The translations under genes were made by a program, and so were the position numbers. A stretch of 64,000 nucleotides of DNA from Lonicera japonica (lineage: Eukaryota; Streptophyta; Magnoliopsida; Dipsacales; Caprifoliaceae). Below, piece after piece: positions 52,421-61,953 of this stretch (positions within the stretch are counted from its first letter, which is position 1; the number at the start of each line of letters is the position of its first letter). Under the pieces are notes generated by a model. That model ran no database searches, was not told the origin of the DNA, and was given only the letters and a program-made list of their open reading frames with translations. The stretch covers positions 23,157,839 to 23,221,838 of the forward strand of contig CM038465.1 of NCBI GenBank assembly GCA_021464415.1. The letters are read 5' to 3'.

Positions 52421-52542
52421 TAAAGGTTTTATCCCACATCGAACCTCAGTTGAAAATTCCTTTTTCCAAACCTTTTAAATTTAATGACCATTCATCCATT
52501 CACCTATATAGCCTACCAACCATCTATCCATTAACCCAAATC

Positions 52543-53570
52543 ATGGACCCGACCCAACCAAGCTCTTCAAACTTTCCCTCTTCGTCCAACCAACCTGCAA
52601 ACCCTACCTATCATCCTTTCCAGTTCAGTGATTTCAAGCCATTACTTGAACCTCAAGAAGCTATTCCCCTTCTCCCTGATGAGATTCAGAATATGGTCTT
52701 AAACCATACTCTTAAACTACGAGGAAAAGACCAAGTTATCAAGTACTTAGAAATTTTACTTGAAAAACATGGTTTAGTCTTTCGTGGACTCTGTCTCCAC
52801 CCTGAATACCCTTTCTGTTCCCTCTTCCATATTCACCATGCTCATCGTGTTCAAAAAATAGCCCTTGTCTTTCTATGGTACCTTACCAGACAAATCATGT
52901 TGGTTTTATCTTTAAAGCCCCTGATCTGTTGCTCTACCTCCAGATTGCTACCTCAGATCCAGAGATCAGAAATGCTCATGCAGAATTATATGGTCTTACA
53001 AGCTCATATAATTTGGTTACCTTTCTAAAATGGTACAAAACCATTGATCAATGGAAAGCAGCTCTTGCTACCCATCACCATACTTATTGTCTCATCCAGT
53101 TTCATAAACCTCTTCGGAATCCTCATCCAGATGGTTCTAATGCTCAAATCATAGAATGGTTTACTACAAATCTTTCTAAATCAACTAAAGAACCCTACAA
53201 TGTTAACTATGTTACCTTCCTTCAGAACATCTGTGCATTGAATAAAGTTGATTATGAATCAGTCCCTGATTATGTCAAGTTTACTCATGATCCGTGGAAT
53301 AATGGAAATTGGAATGATAATTCAGATCAGTCATGTATCCCATTATTTGAGCGTCGCTACACCTATGCTCAATCCCACAGGTGGAGTTATGGTGAAATGA
53401 GTTCCGATTATGATGCTTTTGTAGGAATGAGTTCAGAAGATGAAGGTGTTGATGATTTTGCAGATCTTGCAAATACCAGTAATGATGAAGGCCCCTACTC
53501 TCCAAATACGCCAATCTATGGTGGCCCTTCTGATTGGTACTTTGATGATGATGGCAATGAAACTGATTAG
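52543..53570 (+). pseudogene. Caulimovirid ORF2, function unknown
   Basis: ATG at 52543 (MDPTQPSSSN) opens a frame that continues in a different frame from about 52860, so one indel breaks it; the stop is at 53568-53570. The protein is about 340 residues: a Ser/Pro-rich N-terminus, a middle part with WYKTIDQWKAAL and VNYVTFLQNICALNK, and an acidic C-terminus ending DDDGNETD. A downstream ORF2 without known function is a feature of florendoviruses. Confidence 0.7.
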
Positions 53571-53828
53571 CCCGTTTCGTCATGAATGACGTCAGACCCC
53601 ATTTCCAGACAGCTGCATGTGAAGAATCTTTTCTTTTTATCCTGACAACTGTTTACTTTTACTTTATGTCTTTGTATTACTTTGTAAAAGTTTGTCGGCG
53701 AATATTTTGCTTTTGTAAAAGTGGGTGTATTATTAGCTTTAGTCATGGACAGCTGTCCATCTATTTGCGTTTGTAAGCTCAACCCTTAGCCTATAAAAGG
53801 AGTGAGCCTCTTTGTTGTATTTCATCTC
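53571..53828 (+). promoter_or_regulatory. Viral promoter with TATA box
   Basis: TATAAAAG at 53792-53799 lies about 30 bases before the start of the 3' terminal repeat, so transcription would start near 53825-53830. Some caulimovirid promoters act in plants when integrated; activity here is unknown. Confidence 0.75.
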
Positions 53829-54138
53829 GAGTGTGTGCAAGTGTAAGCTTGTAAGCAATGAGAGTCTCTCTCAATTATATAAGATGCCTATCTTATTTTA
53901 TATAATCCTTGGTGTTCTAGGATTCTTAGGTTCATGCGTTATCATCTTTTGTTTCTGTTATGTTGTTACCATTTCCCATATGATCTGTTGTTTTGATCCA
54001 GAAACTCGTTGTTGTGTCATGTGTTAATTTCTTTTGTTTCTTTTCTCTTTGTTGTCTTGTTCTTTGGTTTAGAGTGTGTCTCTTCCCCCCTTATTGCGTA
54101 GTCCCATAACTACGGATAAGTCTCCCTCATATTGGTAT
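53829..54138 (+). repeat. 3' terminal repeat of the caulimovirid
   Basis: A near-identical partner of 45761-46070. It ends TATTGGTAT, six bases into the PBS, and then switches directly to CACTA subterminal repeat. Confidence 0.88.
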
Positions 54139-54683
54139 TAACTCTTAGGAGACGTACATTGGTCAATGTGCGTCTCCTAAGTGTCACACTTAGGCGACGT
54201 ACATTGGCCAATCTGCGTCTGCTAAGTGTTACTCTTAGGTGAAATACATTGACCAATGTACGTCTCCTAGGTGTCCTCTTAAGCAATGCACATTGGTCAA
54301 TGTGCGTCTCCTAAGTTTTACTCTTAGGAAACGTAGATTGGTCAATGTGCTTCTCCTAAGTGTAACTCTTAGGCGACGTACATTGGTCAATGTGCGTCGC
54401 CTAAGAGTCACTTAGGAGACGCGCATTGACCAATCTACGTCGCCTAAGAGGTCACTTAGGAGACGCTCATTGACCAATATACGCGCCTAAGATCTTAGGA
54501 GACGCACATGCATTATGTACGTCGCTTAGGATCTTCTTAGGAGACGAACCAATGTTTGTACGTCGCCTAAGAGCTTAGGCGACACAACTTAGGCGACGGC
54601 TTGCTCGTCGCCCATCTCTTAGGAGACGCACATACTTAGCTTAGGAGACGTACAATGTACGTCGCCTAAGAGCTTGTTGGGCC
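54139..54683. repeat. Right subterminal array of the CACTA element, outer part
   Basis: About twelve hairpin units of the CTTAGGNGACG...CGTCNCCTAAG type, increasingly degenerate toward the right terminus TAGTG at 54684-54688. It continues the array at 45487-45760. Confidence 0.88.
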
Positions 54684-54691
54684 TAGTGATA

Positions 54692-56361
54692 TGATAAACG
54701 CATAATATTGTCATGTTTAAGCTCTTTCCTAGAGTCGCTTGACGCGTTTGTTGCTTTAATTCTGCCGAATTACCCGCTTATCTCGAGATTAATGCCTTAG
54801 CAAGTGTTGTATCTAACATGGCCCAAGTTAGTGTGTATTTTGTAGTATTCCATGTGTTTGTAGGATTGGAGTACAATGGTGTTGCATAGATTGATCAAGA
54901 GCAAGCCTAGTAGCTTGCAAATGTGCTGAGTGGCAATGTTCCAGACCCATGATCGATCATGGGCAAAGCCATGATCGATCACGGCTTGCAAAATTTCTGG
55001 CAGAATACTTCCATGATCGATCATGGGCAAAGCCATGATCGATCATAGCCCCGCGAGTGCACCAACTATCTTTTGCTTTTAGCCTTATTTTGGGGAAACT
55101 TGTTCCTAGATATTTTTCCTTCATTAGTTTATTAATTTAAGTACTCCTTTAGCTATTGTTTAGTCTAGGGAGATGGAATATAGATCATTATCTAGTTTTG
55201 CACATTTACAAGTTGTAGAGAGAAGGGAGAGCTCTTGTTCATTGTTCTTCATTTTCCCTTGTAAGTGTTTTAATTTGTAAGAATGATTTATTCATCTATA
55301 ATATTTGTTTTTGCATCTATTATGGAGTAGTCTATTACTAAGATTACGGAGGTTGATTGCGATATGATTTTCGGTGATTAATGGCTCAATCCATGTTTAA
55401 AGTTTGATAAATATTTGTGAATCCTCTTCTTTTTCATCATATCTACCATTTTCAAGCTTTCTAGGTATTTTCATATTAAATGAAGACTTTATATGCCTTG
55501 TATATTTAGTGCTTGGTTGTTAATGAACATACCACATATTTATATGGTTCTAGAAAGCTTGTGGTCTCTTTCCCCCATCCATGGAGTTTTTCCCTCTTCA
55601 TAGAATTTATGAATAGTTCTTAAAACTCCATAGATGGGTTATAATAAATTGTTTAGCTTATCTTTGATTCATTTATTGATATATTGAGTGCTTCTTACAC
55701 TTTATGTGATACTTAGACTCTTTATTTTCTACCATAAGTGATAAATGATGAGATGACAAATTTATCCCATAAACTTCTTTCCGTTTCATTGTTAGGATTC
55801 ACTTTATAATTTTCATTCTTTAAATCATGAGATTGCATACACTTGCTTTATGTTAAATCTTTTTATGATGAGTTTGTCATATCTATCTCGGATTAGCTTC
55901 ATCGGGAATGGGTTGCCTTGCTTCACACCCGTAGCTAAGAGATGGTAACGATAACCTCGTCTTTGGTGGAATGTTATTTGTTCCTCTCTTGATATAGCTT
56001 CAATCCGGGAATGAGTCGCCTAGCGTCGCACCCTTTGCTATTGAGAGATACACCAACATTCCCCTTATCTTGAGAAACCTTGTGTTGAAATCTTTGTATG
56101 AGTTATCGATCACCGTCTCTTAAATCGTAATTAACCTCCACCTACCTTAGTGTTTTCTTATTAATTTTTGCATCTGTTTTACATTTACGTTGTTCTACAA
56201 CAAATCCAACTCACACAAAATCTGAAAACCACTTAATCCGTAATCCATTCCATCCCTTTTCACTTATCCCTGTGGTTCGACACTCGGACTTCCGAGACTA
56301 TAATACAACTTGACAAGCTTGCACTTGGGCTCTATCAAAGCGCGCTATTTAAGCGGCGTCA
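54692..56361 (+). mobile_element. Solo LTR, Athila-like family, copy 1
   Basis: The 1670-bp LTR begins TGATAAACGC and ends GGCGTCA, with perfect 5-bp duplications TGATA (54687-54691 and 56362-56366). It inserted overlapping the last bases of the CACTA element. Four CCATGATCGATCATGG-type palindromes lie at 54947, 54969, 55011 and 55033. Family assignment rests on phrases resembling Athila LTR ends and on the nearby Athila element; no internal region confirms it. Confidence 0.85.
54947..55048 (+). promoter_or_regulatory. Palindrome cluster in solo LTR copy 1
   Basis: CCATGATCGATCATGG is perfect at 54947 and 55011, with one-base variants at 54969 and 55033. They form two close pairs with 6-base spacers (GCAAAG). 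No canonical TATA box is evident downstream. Confidence 0.75.
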
Positions 56362-57158
56362 TGATAGTACTAATTTCTTTTTAAATAATACTACTTATTT
56401 TTATTTGAGTGGTAGTATTTAGTTTAGTCCAGTACATGTGTTAAATTCACGAATGAGTTTTGTAAAATTTTGTGCATTTCATAACAAAAACAACAAAAGA
56501 AAAATATAGAATGTATTTGTGCCAATTAGAGAGGCAAAAAAAAAATATGCATACCTTGAGATGCTACCAAAGATCTGCTCCACTTTACTCCGAAACTGCT
56601 AGTTGATGAATAGATTCACTCTCGGCCCCCTTTTTCACTTTTGTTTATGTCGCAAGAGGTTTGTTGTTTATGTCCGATTTCGTGTCGTAGAGTTTCTATT
56701 TAGGTCGGATATTCAACCCATGGCCATGAATATGGCAGTAAAGTTGTGTTAAAAAATATAATAAAAGTACTCTCAACTTTATATTGCATCAAACCAACCC
56801 CCAACACCCTGCAGTTGGTAAAAAAAAATAGTAAAAGTGTTTCTTTTTCAAAGGTTGTGTCAAAAAAGAGATTTGATGAATATACAAACGAGACTTTTTC
56901 AAAGAAGTTTACATATTGCAATGAATCATAAATGGGATTTATTAAGTTCGTGTATTTCAATAATAATTCTAGACCGCATAAATATTTTCTATATTTACAA
57001 AATTGACATTTTCAGCTTTGTTAGTTGTGTCAATTTCGGCTTTGTTAGTTGTGTACTGGATAGAAGGTGGAATATAAATAAGGCTAACGCATCTTTATTG
57101 CAATCTATATAATTAATAAATAAGCGTCAAATTGATATATATATATATATATGTATAG
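56362..57158. repeat. AT-rich repeat, right-hand copy of the left-flank family
   Basis: 56750-57150 matches 17010-17340, including a short frame that is broken in both. 56367-56740 shows no gene. The family continues after the insertions at 59248. Confidence 0.6.
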
Positions 57159-57556
57159 TATAGGAGAATGATCTAAAGAGGACCATTTATTTGGTCCATA
57201 AATGCGGACCAATCATTTTAAGGGGGTAAACAGATGATTTTTTTTATGAAACTTGGTGAAGATGATCTCCATGATTAGTAGATCATCTTTACCAAATTTT
57301 ATCAAAAAATTCAACTGGGAAGTTGGTTATCTAAACATCTTAAATTTTAACGGCCAAAAAAGTGCATATATATCAATTTTTTAGTTAACTCTCTTCCGGA
57401 TTGAATTTTTCAATGAAATTTAGTGAAGGTGATCTACTAATCATGGAGAACATTTTCACAAAGTTTCAATAAAAAATTCATCCATTTACCCCCTCAAATT
57501 GATTGGTCCACATTTGAGGACCAAAAAATTGGTCCTCTTAAGATCCTTCCCCTATA
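57159..57556. mobile_element. MITE-like foldback element
   Basis: The terminal inverted repeat, TATAGGAGAATGATCT at the left and TATAGGGGAAGGATCT read inward from the right, extends almost across the whole 398 bases (AAGAGGACCA, GGGGGTAAA and GGTGATCT blocks pair). No coding sequence. The target duplication is unclear because the flanks are TA repeats. Confidence 0.72.
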
Positions 57557-57575
57557 TGTATATATTTAACTATCA

Positions 57576-59247
57576 TGATAAAGGCATAATATTGTCATGT
57601 CTAAGCTCCTTCTCGGAGTCGCTTGACGCGTTTGTTGCTTTAATTCTGCCTAATTATCCACTTATCTCGAGATTAGTATCTTAGTGAGTTTTGTATCTAA
57701 CATCGTCCCGTTAGGTGTGCTTTTGTTGTGTTTCTATGTGTATATAGGCATAGGATGAAATGGCCTTCGAAGAATCGATCACACACTAGTAAAAAGCTCG
57801 CAAAATGCTGATTTGAGGATTTTCCCAGAAGCATGATCGATCATGGGTAAACCATGATCGATCATGGTGAAAACTTGTCTTCAGGCAGAGAACCCCATGA
57901 TCGATCATGGGAAGGCCATGATCGATCATGGCCCGGCGGGGACATTCACCAACTCCTGCTTTTAGCCTTATTTCGGGGGTTTTGGTTCCTAGATATTTTC
58001 CCTTGCTTATTTTATTAGTTTTTGGTACTCCTTTAGCTATTGTTTTAGTCTAGGAGATAGGATAGAGATTAATATCTAGTTTTTTACACCTTTAGAGTTC
58101 TAGAGAGAAGGGAGAGCTCTTTGAATATTGTTCTTCATTTTCCCTTGTAAGTATTTTGATTTGTAAGAATGATTTCTTCTTCTATAATATTTGTTCTTTC
58201 ATCTATTATGGAGTAGTCTATTACTAAGGTTACGGAGGTTGATTGCGATATGATTTTTTGGTGATTAATGGCTCAATCCATGTTTAAAGTTTGATAAATA
58301 TTTGTGAATCTTCTTCTTCTTCATCATACCCTCCATTATTTCAAGCTTTCTAGGTATTTTCATTTTAAGTTAAGACTTTACATGCCTTGTATATTTAGTT
58401 CTTGGTTGTTAATGAACATACAACATATTTCTATGGTTCTAGAAAGCTTGTAGTCTTTTTCCCCCATCCATGGAGTTTTTCCCTCTTCATAGAAATTATG
58501 AATAGTTCTCAAAACTCCATAGATGGATTATAAATTTGTTTAGCTTATCTTTGATTCATTTATTGATATATTGAGTGCTTCTTACACTTTATGTGATACT
58601 TAGACTCTTTATTTTCTACCATATGTGATAAACGATGAGTTGACAAATTTGTCCCATAATCTTCATCCCGTTTCATTGTTAGGATTCACTTTATAATTTT
58701 CATTCTTTAAATTATGAGATTGCATACACTTGCTTTATGTTAAACCTTTTTATGATGAGTTTGTCATATCTATTTCGGATTAGCTTCATCGGGAATGGGT
58801 TGCCTTGCTTCACACCCGTAGCTAAGAGATAGGAACGATAACCTCGTTTTTGGTGGAATGTGTTTGTCTCTCTCTTGATATAGCTTCAATCCGGGAATGA
58901 GGCGCCTAGCGTCGCACCCTTTGCTATTGAGAGATACACCAACATTCCCCTTATCTTGAGAAACCTTGTGTTGAAATCTTTGTTTGAGCTATCGATCACC
59001 ATCTTTTGAATCGTAACTAACCTCCAACTACCTTAGTGCTTTCTTATTAATTTTCACAACCATTTTACATTTACGTTGTTCTACAACAAATCCAACTCAC
59101 ACAAAATCTGAAAATCGTAAAATCTGTAATCCATTCCATTCCTTTTCACTTATCCCTGTGGTTCGACACTCGGACTTCCGAGACTATATTACAACTTGAC
59201 GTGCCTGCACTTGGGCTCTATCGCAACGCGCTATTTAAGCGGCGTCA
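57576..59247 (+). mobile_element. Solo LTR, Athila-like family, copy 2
   Basis: The 1672-bp LTR begins TGATAAAGGC and ends GGCGTCA, with perfect 5-bp duplications TATCA (57571-57575 and 59248-59252). It aligns end to end with 54692-56361. Four palindromes lie at 57831, 57852, 57895 and 57916; three are perfect CCATGATCGATCATGG. Confidence 0.88.
57831..57931 (+). promoter_or_regulatory. Palindrome cluster in solo LTR copy 2
   Basis: Four palindromes in two pairs with 5-base spacers. Palindromes are better conserved than the spacers when compared with copy 1. Confidence 0.75.
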
Positions 59248-60022
59248 TATCATATCATATAGTTAGTTATTAAAATTTCAATCCGTGGAATTAAGATTTT
59301 ATTGTTATATTAATTATAACAAAAAATAACTATGTAATGATGAAATTTGAAACTTTAAGATTCACGTTTTTTTCATACATTCCTAATTAATTATTTTTTT
59401 TTTCCAAATGCAATTATTTCAGCATAAAAGAGGCAATGAAATCACAAAGACAAAAGAAATAAAATGAAGGTATATGTATTGCCAGGACTAATTATTAAAG
59501 CAACTTTATAATTTTGTATAGCATATAAATTTCCGATTGAGAAAAAGGTATATTAATTATTCATGTTACTAATAATTTGTGCAATGTTCATTATTGGTTG
59601 TATTACTAATGGGTCAATCTGCATCATGTTTCACTTAATAGGTTCTAAAAACATGCATGTATACTAAAAACAAATGTGAGATAATTTTGTGGAGGATAAT
59701 TTAAAAAATATACAAAGAGATAAGGAAATCGTTACAAAAACAAAAATTACATATTCAACTTTGTTAGTTGTGTATTGAAAAGAAGGATCATCCGGTTTAT
59801 AAATAATCGTTAATTTGCTATATATATATATATTTAAATATCAGATAATCATGCCATGTAGAATAAGTCGTTTAAATATTAGTTAATTGGGTTAAAATTT
59901 TATTTTTCTTTTTAAATTTCAAAAAATTATTAAGATCTATTTGTGGCACAATAATATAAAAGAAAGTTTGTCAATAATAATAGATTCAAGTCTTGTCTCT
60001 TTCCCCTTTTTTCCCCTCAATT
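59248..60022. repeat. AT-rich repeat, continuation of the left-flank family
   Basis: 59260-59500 matches 17390-17630, 59500-59760 matches 14240-14500 (the loop side of the foldback element), and 59800-60022 is the reverse complement of 12575-12760. No gene. Confidence 0.6.
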
Positions 60023-61240
60023 CAAAGAACAAATCTTATAAATTCTTGAGTAAGAATCCCGAGGAGGCTTTATTGTATTTTGATGAATTAGCGGAAGGTG
60101 CTCAAAATTGGAACACCTATTCCGAGGAACCCAAAGCCAAAACTCTAGGAAGGGGTGGGTTGTACCAAGTGTGCAATGAGGATGACATGGGGGCAAGGTT
60201 ATTCCAATTGTCTAAGAAGGTAGAAGCAATGGAAGCAAGTAAGCTTAAGGAGGTCAATGTAGTATCCTCGAGTCAGTTGTGTGTCATTTGCGAAAATTCA
60301 GGACACACTACCGAGGATTGTCCTACCATTCCCGCTTTTCGGGAAGTCCTCAAAAATCCTGCCCAAGTCAATGCTTTGCACCAGTACAACCAAAATAGCA
60401 ACCAAAATCGTAACCAAAATGATCCTTACTCTAAAAGGTACAATGAGGGATGGAAGAATCACCCCAATTTCAGTTGGGGAGGAAATCAAAGTCAGAACCA
60501 CAACCAATATCATCAAACCAAAGGCAACAACAACCTCAAAACTCTTTTGTTCCACCTCAAAATCAAAACCCCAACCAAAACTTGGAAGCTTTGTTGAGGT
60601 CATTTGTGACAAAACGGATCGTGATGTAGGTGAGTTAAAAACTCAAATGTCTAAACTCACCACCGCCCTAGCTACTCAAGAGAAGGGAAAATTCCCCTCT
60701 CAACCTTTAGTTAATCCTAGAGGGCAAGTTCAAGTCATAGAGAGGAGAGTCTAGCACCAAGATAGAAGAACTCAAATCTATCACGATCCTGAGAAGTGGA
60801 AAGGAGGTAGACAAGACTATTGTTCCTAAAACCCCCAAGGTGGCGGACATAGTTAAATCTACTAGTGTTGAGGAGTCGGAGGTTGAAAAAGTTGTGAGTG
60901 AAGAAAAGAAGAGAGAGGAAGAGAGACAAGGAAGGAGGATCTTGAAAAGATAAAAAATGGGATCAAAGTCCCATTTCCGGAGAGATTGAACCAACCATCC
61001 AAATCTAACACCGAGATATTGGATGTCTTTAGGCAAGTGAAAATCAACATTCCATTGCTTGACGCGGTCAAGCAAATACCTTCGTACGCTAAGTTCCTCA
61101 AGGACTTATGTACTACCAAGCGAAGGTTGAATGTCAAGAAAAAGGCCTTTATGGCGGAGCAAGTGAGCTCCCTCATGCAAGGCACGAGAGCCCCCAAGTT
61201 CAAAGACCCCGGTTGTCCCACAATTTCGTGTATCATAGGA
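60023..61240 (+). pseudogene. Athila-type Gag, 5'-truncated and frameshifted
   Basis: Starts abruptly in the AT-rich repeat with NPEEALLYFDELAEGAQ and has a CCHC knuckle CVICENSGHTTEDCP (about 60278), then the Athila signature YNEGWKNHPNFSWGG and an Asn/Gln-rich tail. Frames switch near 60530, 60750 and 60940; the last part has IPSYAKFLKDLCT and KKAFMAEQVSS, typical Athila gag-pol linker blocks. No LTR or PBS is seen before it, so the 5' end is missing. Confidence 0.85.
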
Positions 61241-61868
61241 ATTGTAGGATCAAGAATGCATTGTTAGATTTGGGAGCAAGTGTGAATGTGCTCCCATACT
61301 CGGTATATCAACAATTGGGGTTGGGTGAGTTGAAACCCACGAGGTTACTATTTAATTAGCGGATCGATCCGTTAAGATCCCAAGAGGGATAGTCGAGGAT
61401 GTGCTTGTCCAAGTCGACAAGTTTTATTTTCCGGTTGATTTCATCATCCTCGACATGCAACCTGTGTCAAATCCCGCCAATGAGATTCCGGTCATTCTCG
61501 GACGACCATTTCTTGCTACTTCTAATGCCATAATAAATTGCAAGAATGGAATCGTGAAGTTAACATTTGGCAACATGACTCTAGAGCTAAACGTGTTCTC
61601 TTTGAGCAATCAAAGAGATGACGATGATAATGAGGAAAATGAACACGTGAACATGATAGAGTCATGTATCCAAGACCACTTTGTGGCAAATTTTGAATCG
61701 AAGTCAACGGAAGGTTGTCTAACCACTTTCGATGAACCCGAGGATTGTATGCAAGTGTTTTCTTTGTCTGACAAACAGGTTGAATTCTCGGAGAAAGAAG
61801 AAAACACACAATCTCCCACCAAAAGCTTGATGGAAAAATGGATCTCAAGCTATTACCGAGCAATTTGA
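61241..61868 (+). pseudogene. Athila-type protease
   Basis: ALLDLGASVNVLPYSVYQQL carries the catalytic Asp (DLGA). A small shift near 61355 leads to IPRGIVEDVLVQVDKF and VILGRPFLATSNAIINC, the usual Athila protease core. The frame ends at 61866-61868 after an acidic spacer. Confidence 0.85.
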
Positions 61869-61953
61869 AGTATGCCTTCTTGGGAGCTTCAGATACTTCC
61901 CTGTTATCATCTCATCCGAGCTTTCGGATGACCAAGAAGGAAGGTTAGTTCAT

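Larger units (their letters stand above)
45761..54138 (+). mobile_element. Endogenous caulimovirid (probable florendovirus), decayed, with terminal redundancy
   Basis: Order: terminal repeat, tRNA-Met PBS, leader, ORF1 (movement protein, coat-protein region with zinc knuckle, protease, RT, RNase H), ORF2, promoter, terminal repeat. No integrase is present. A 30K-type movement protein joined to Gag-Pol-like domains marks Caulimoviridae; a separate downstream ORF2 favours florendovirus over petuvirus. At least seven stops and several frameshifts in ORF1 and a frameshift in ORF2 make it inactive. It lies inside the right subterminal array of the CACTA element, so it integrated after that element arose. 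No target duplication is seen. Confidence 0.88.
18506..54688 (+). mobile_element. CACTA (En/Spm) transposon, about 8.2 kb net, enlarged to 36 kb by nested insertions
   Basis: The left end CACTACGTTG (18506) and the right end, CACTAGGCCC on the minus strand (54688), both start CACTA and are followed by arrays of the same hairpin motif, cttaggNgacgYac...gtgcgtcNcctaag. Between them lies a Transposase_24 gene in plus orientation. The 3-bp flanks differ (TAA left, ATA right), so the target duplication is unconfirmed. No TNPD-type catalytic transposase is seen, so it was probably non-autonomous. Later insertions: the Tat element 23610-42264, the LINE 43255-44166 and the caulimovirid 45761-54138. 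Confidence 0.82.

Noticed and set aside
45761..54138. Functional, episomal-capable virus copy
   Set aside because: ORF1 has at least seven premature stops and several frame changes, and ORF2 has a frameshift.
18506..54688. Autonomous CACTA element with TNPD
   Set aside because: No catalytic transposase domain was found in any non-inserted part; only the Transposase_24 gene is present.
54684..54691. CACTA target duplication at the right end
   Set aside because: The 3-bp flanks are TAA on the left and ATA on the right; not a match, and the right flank is overlapped by the solo-LTR duplication.
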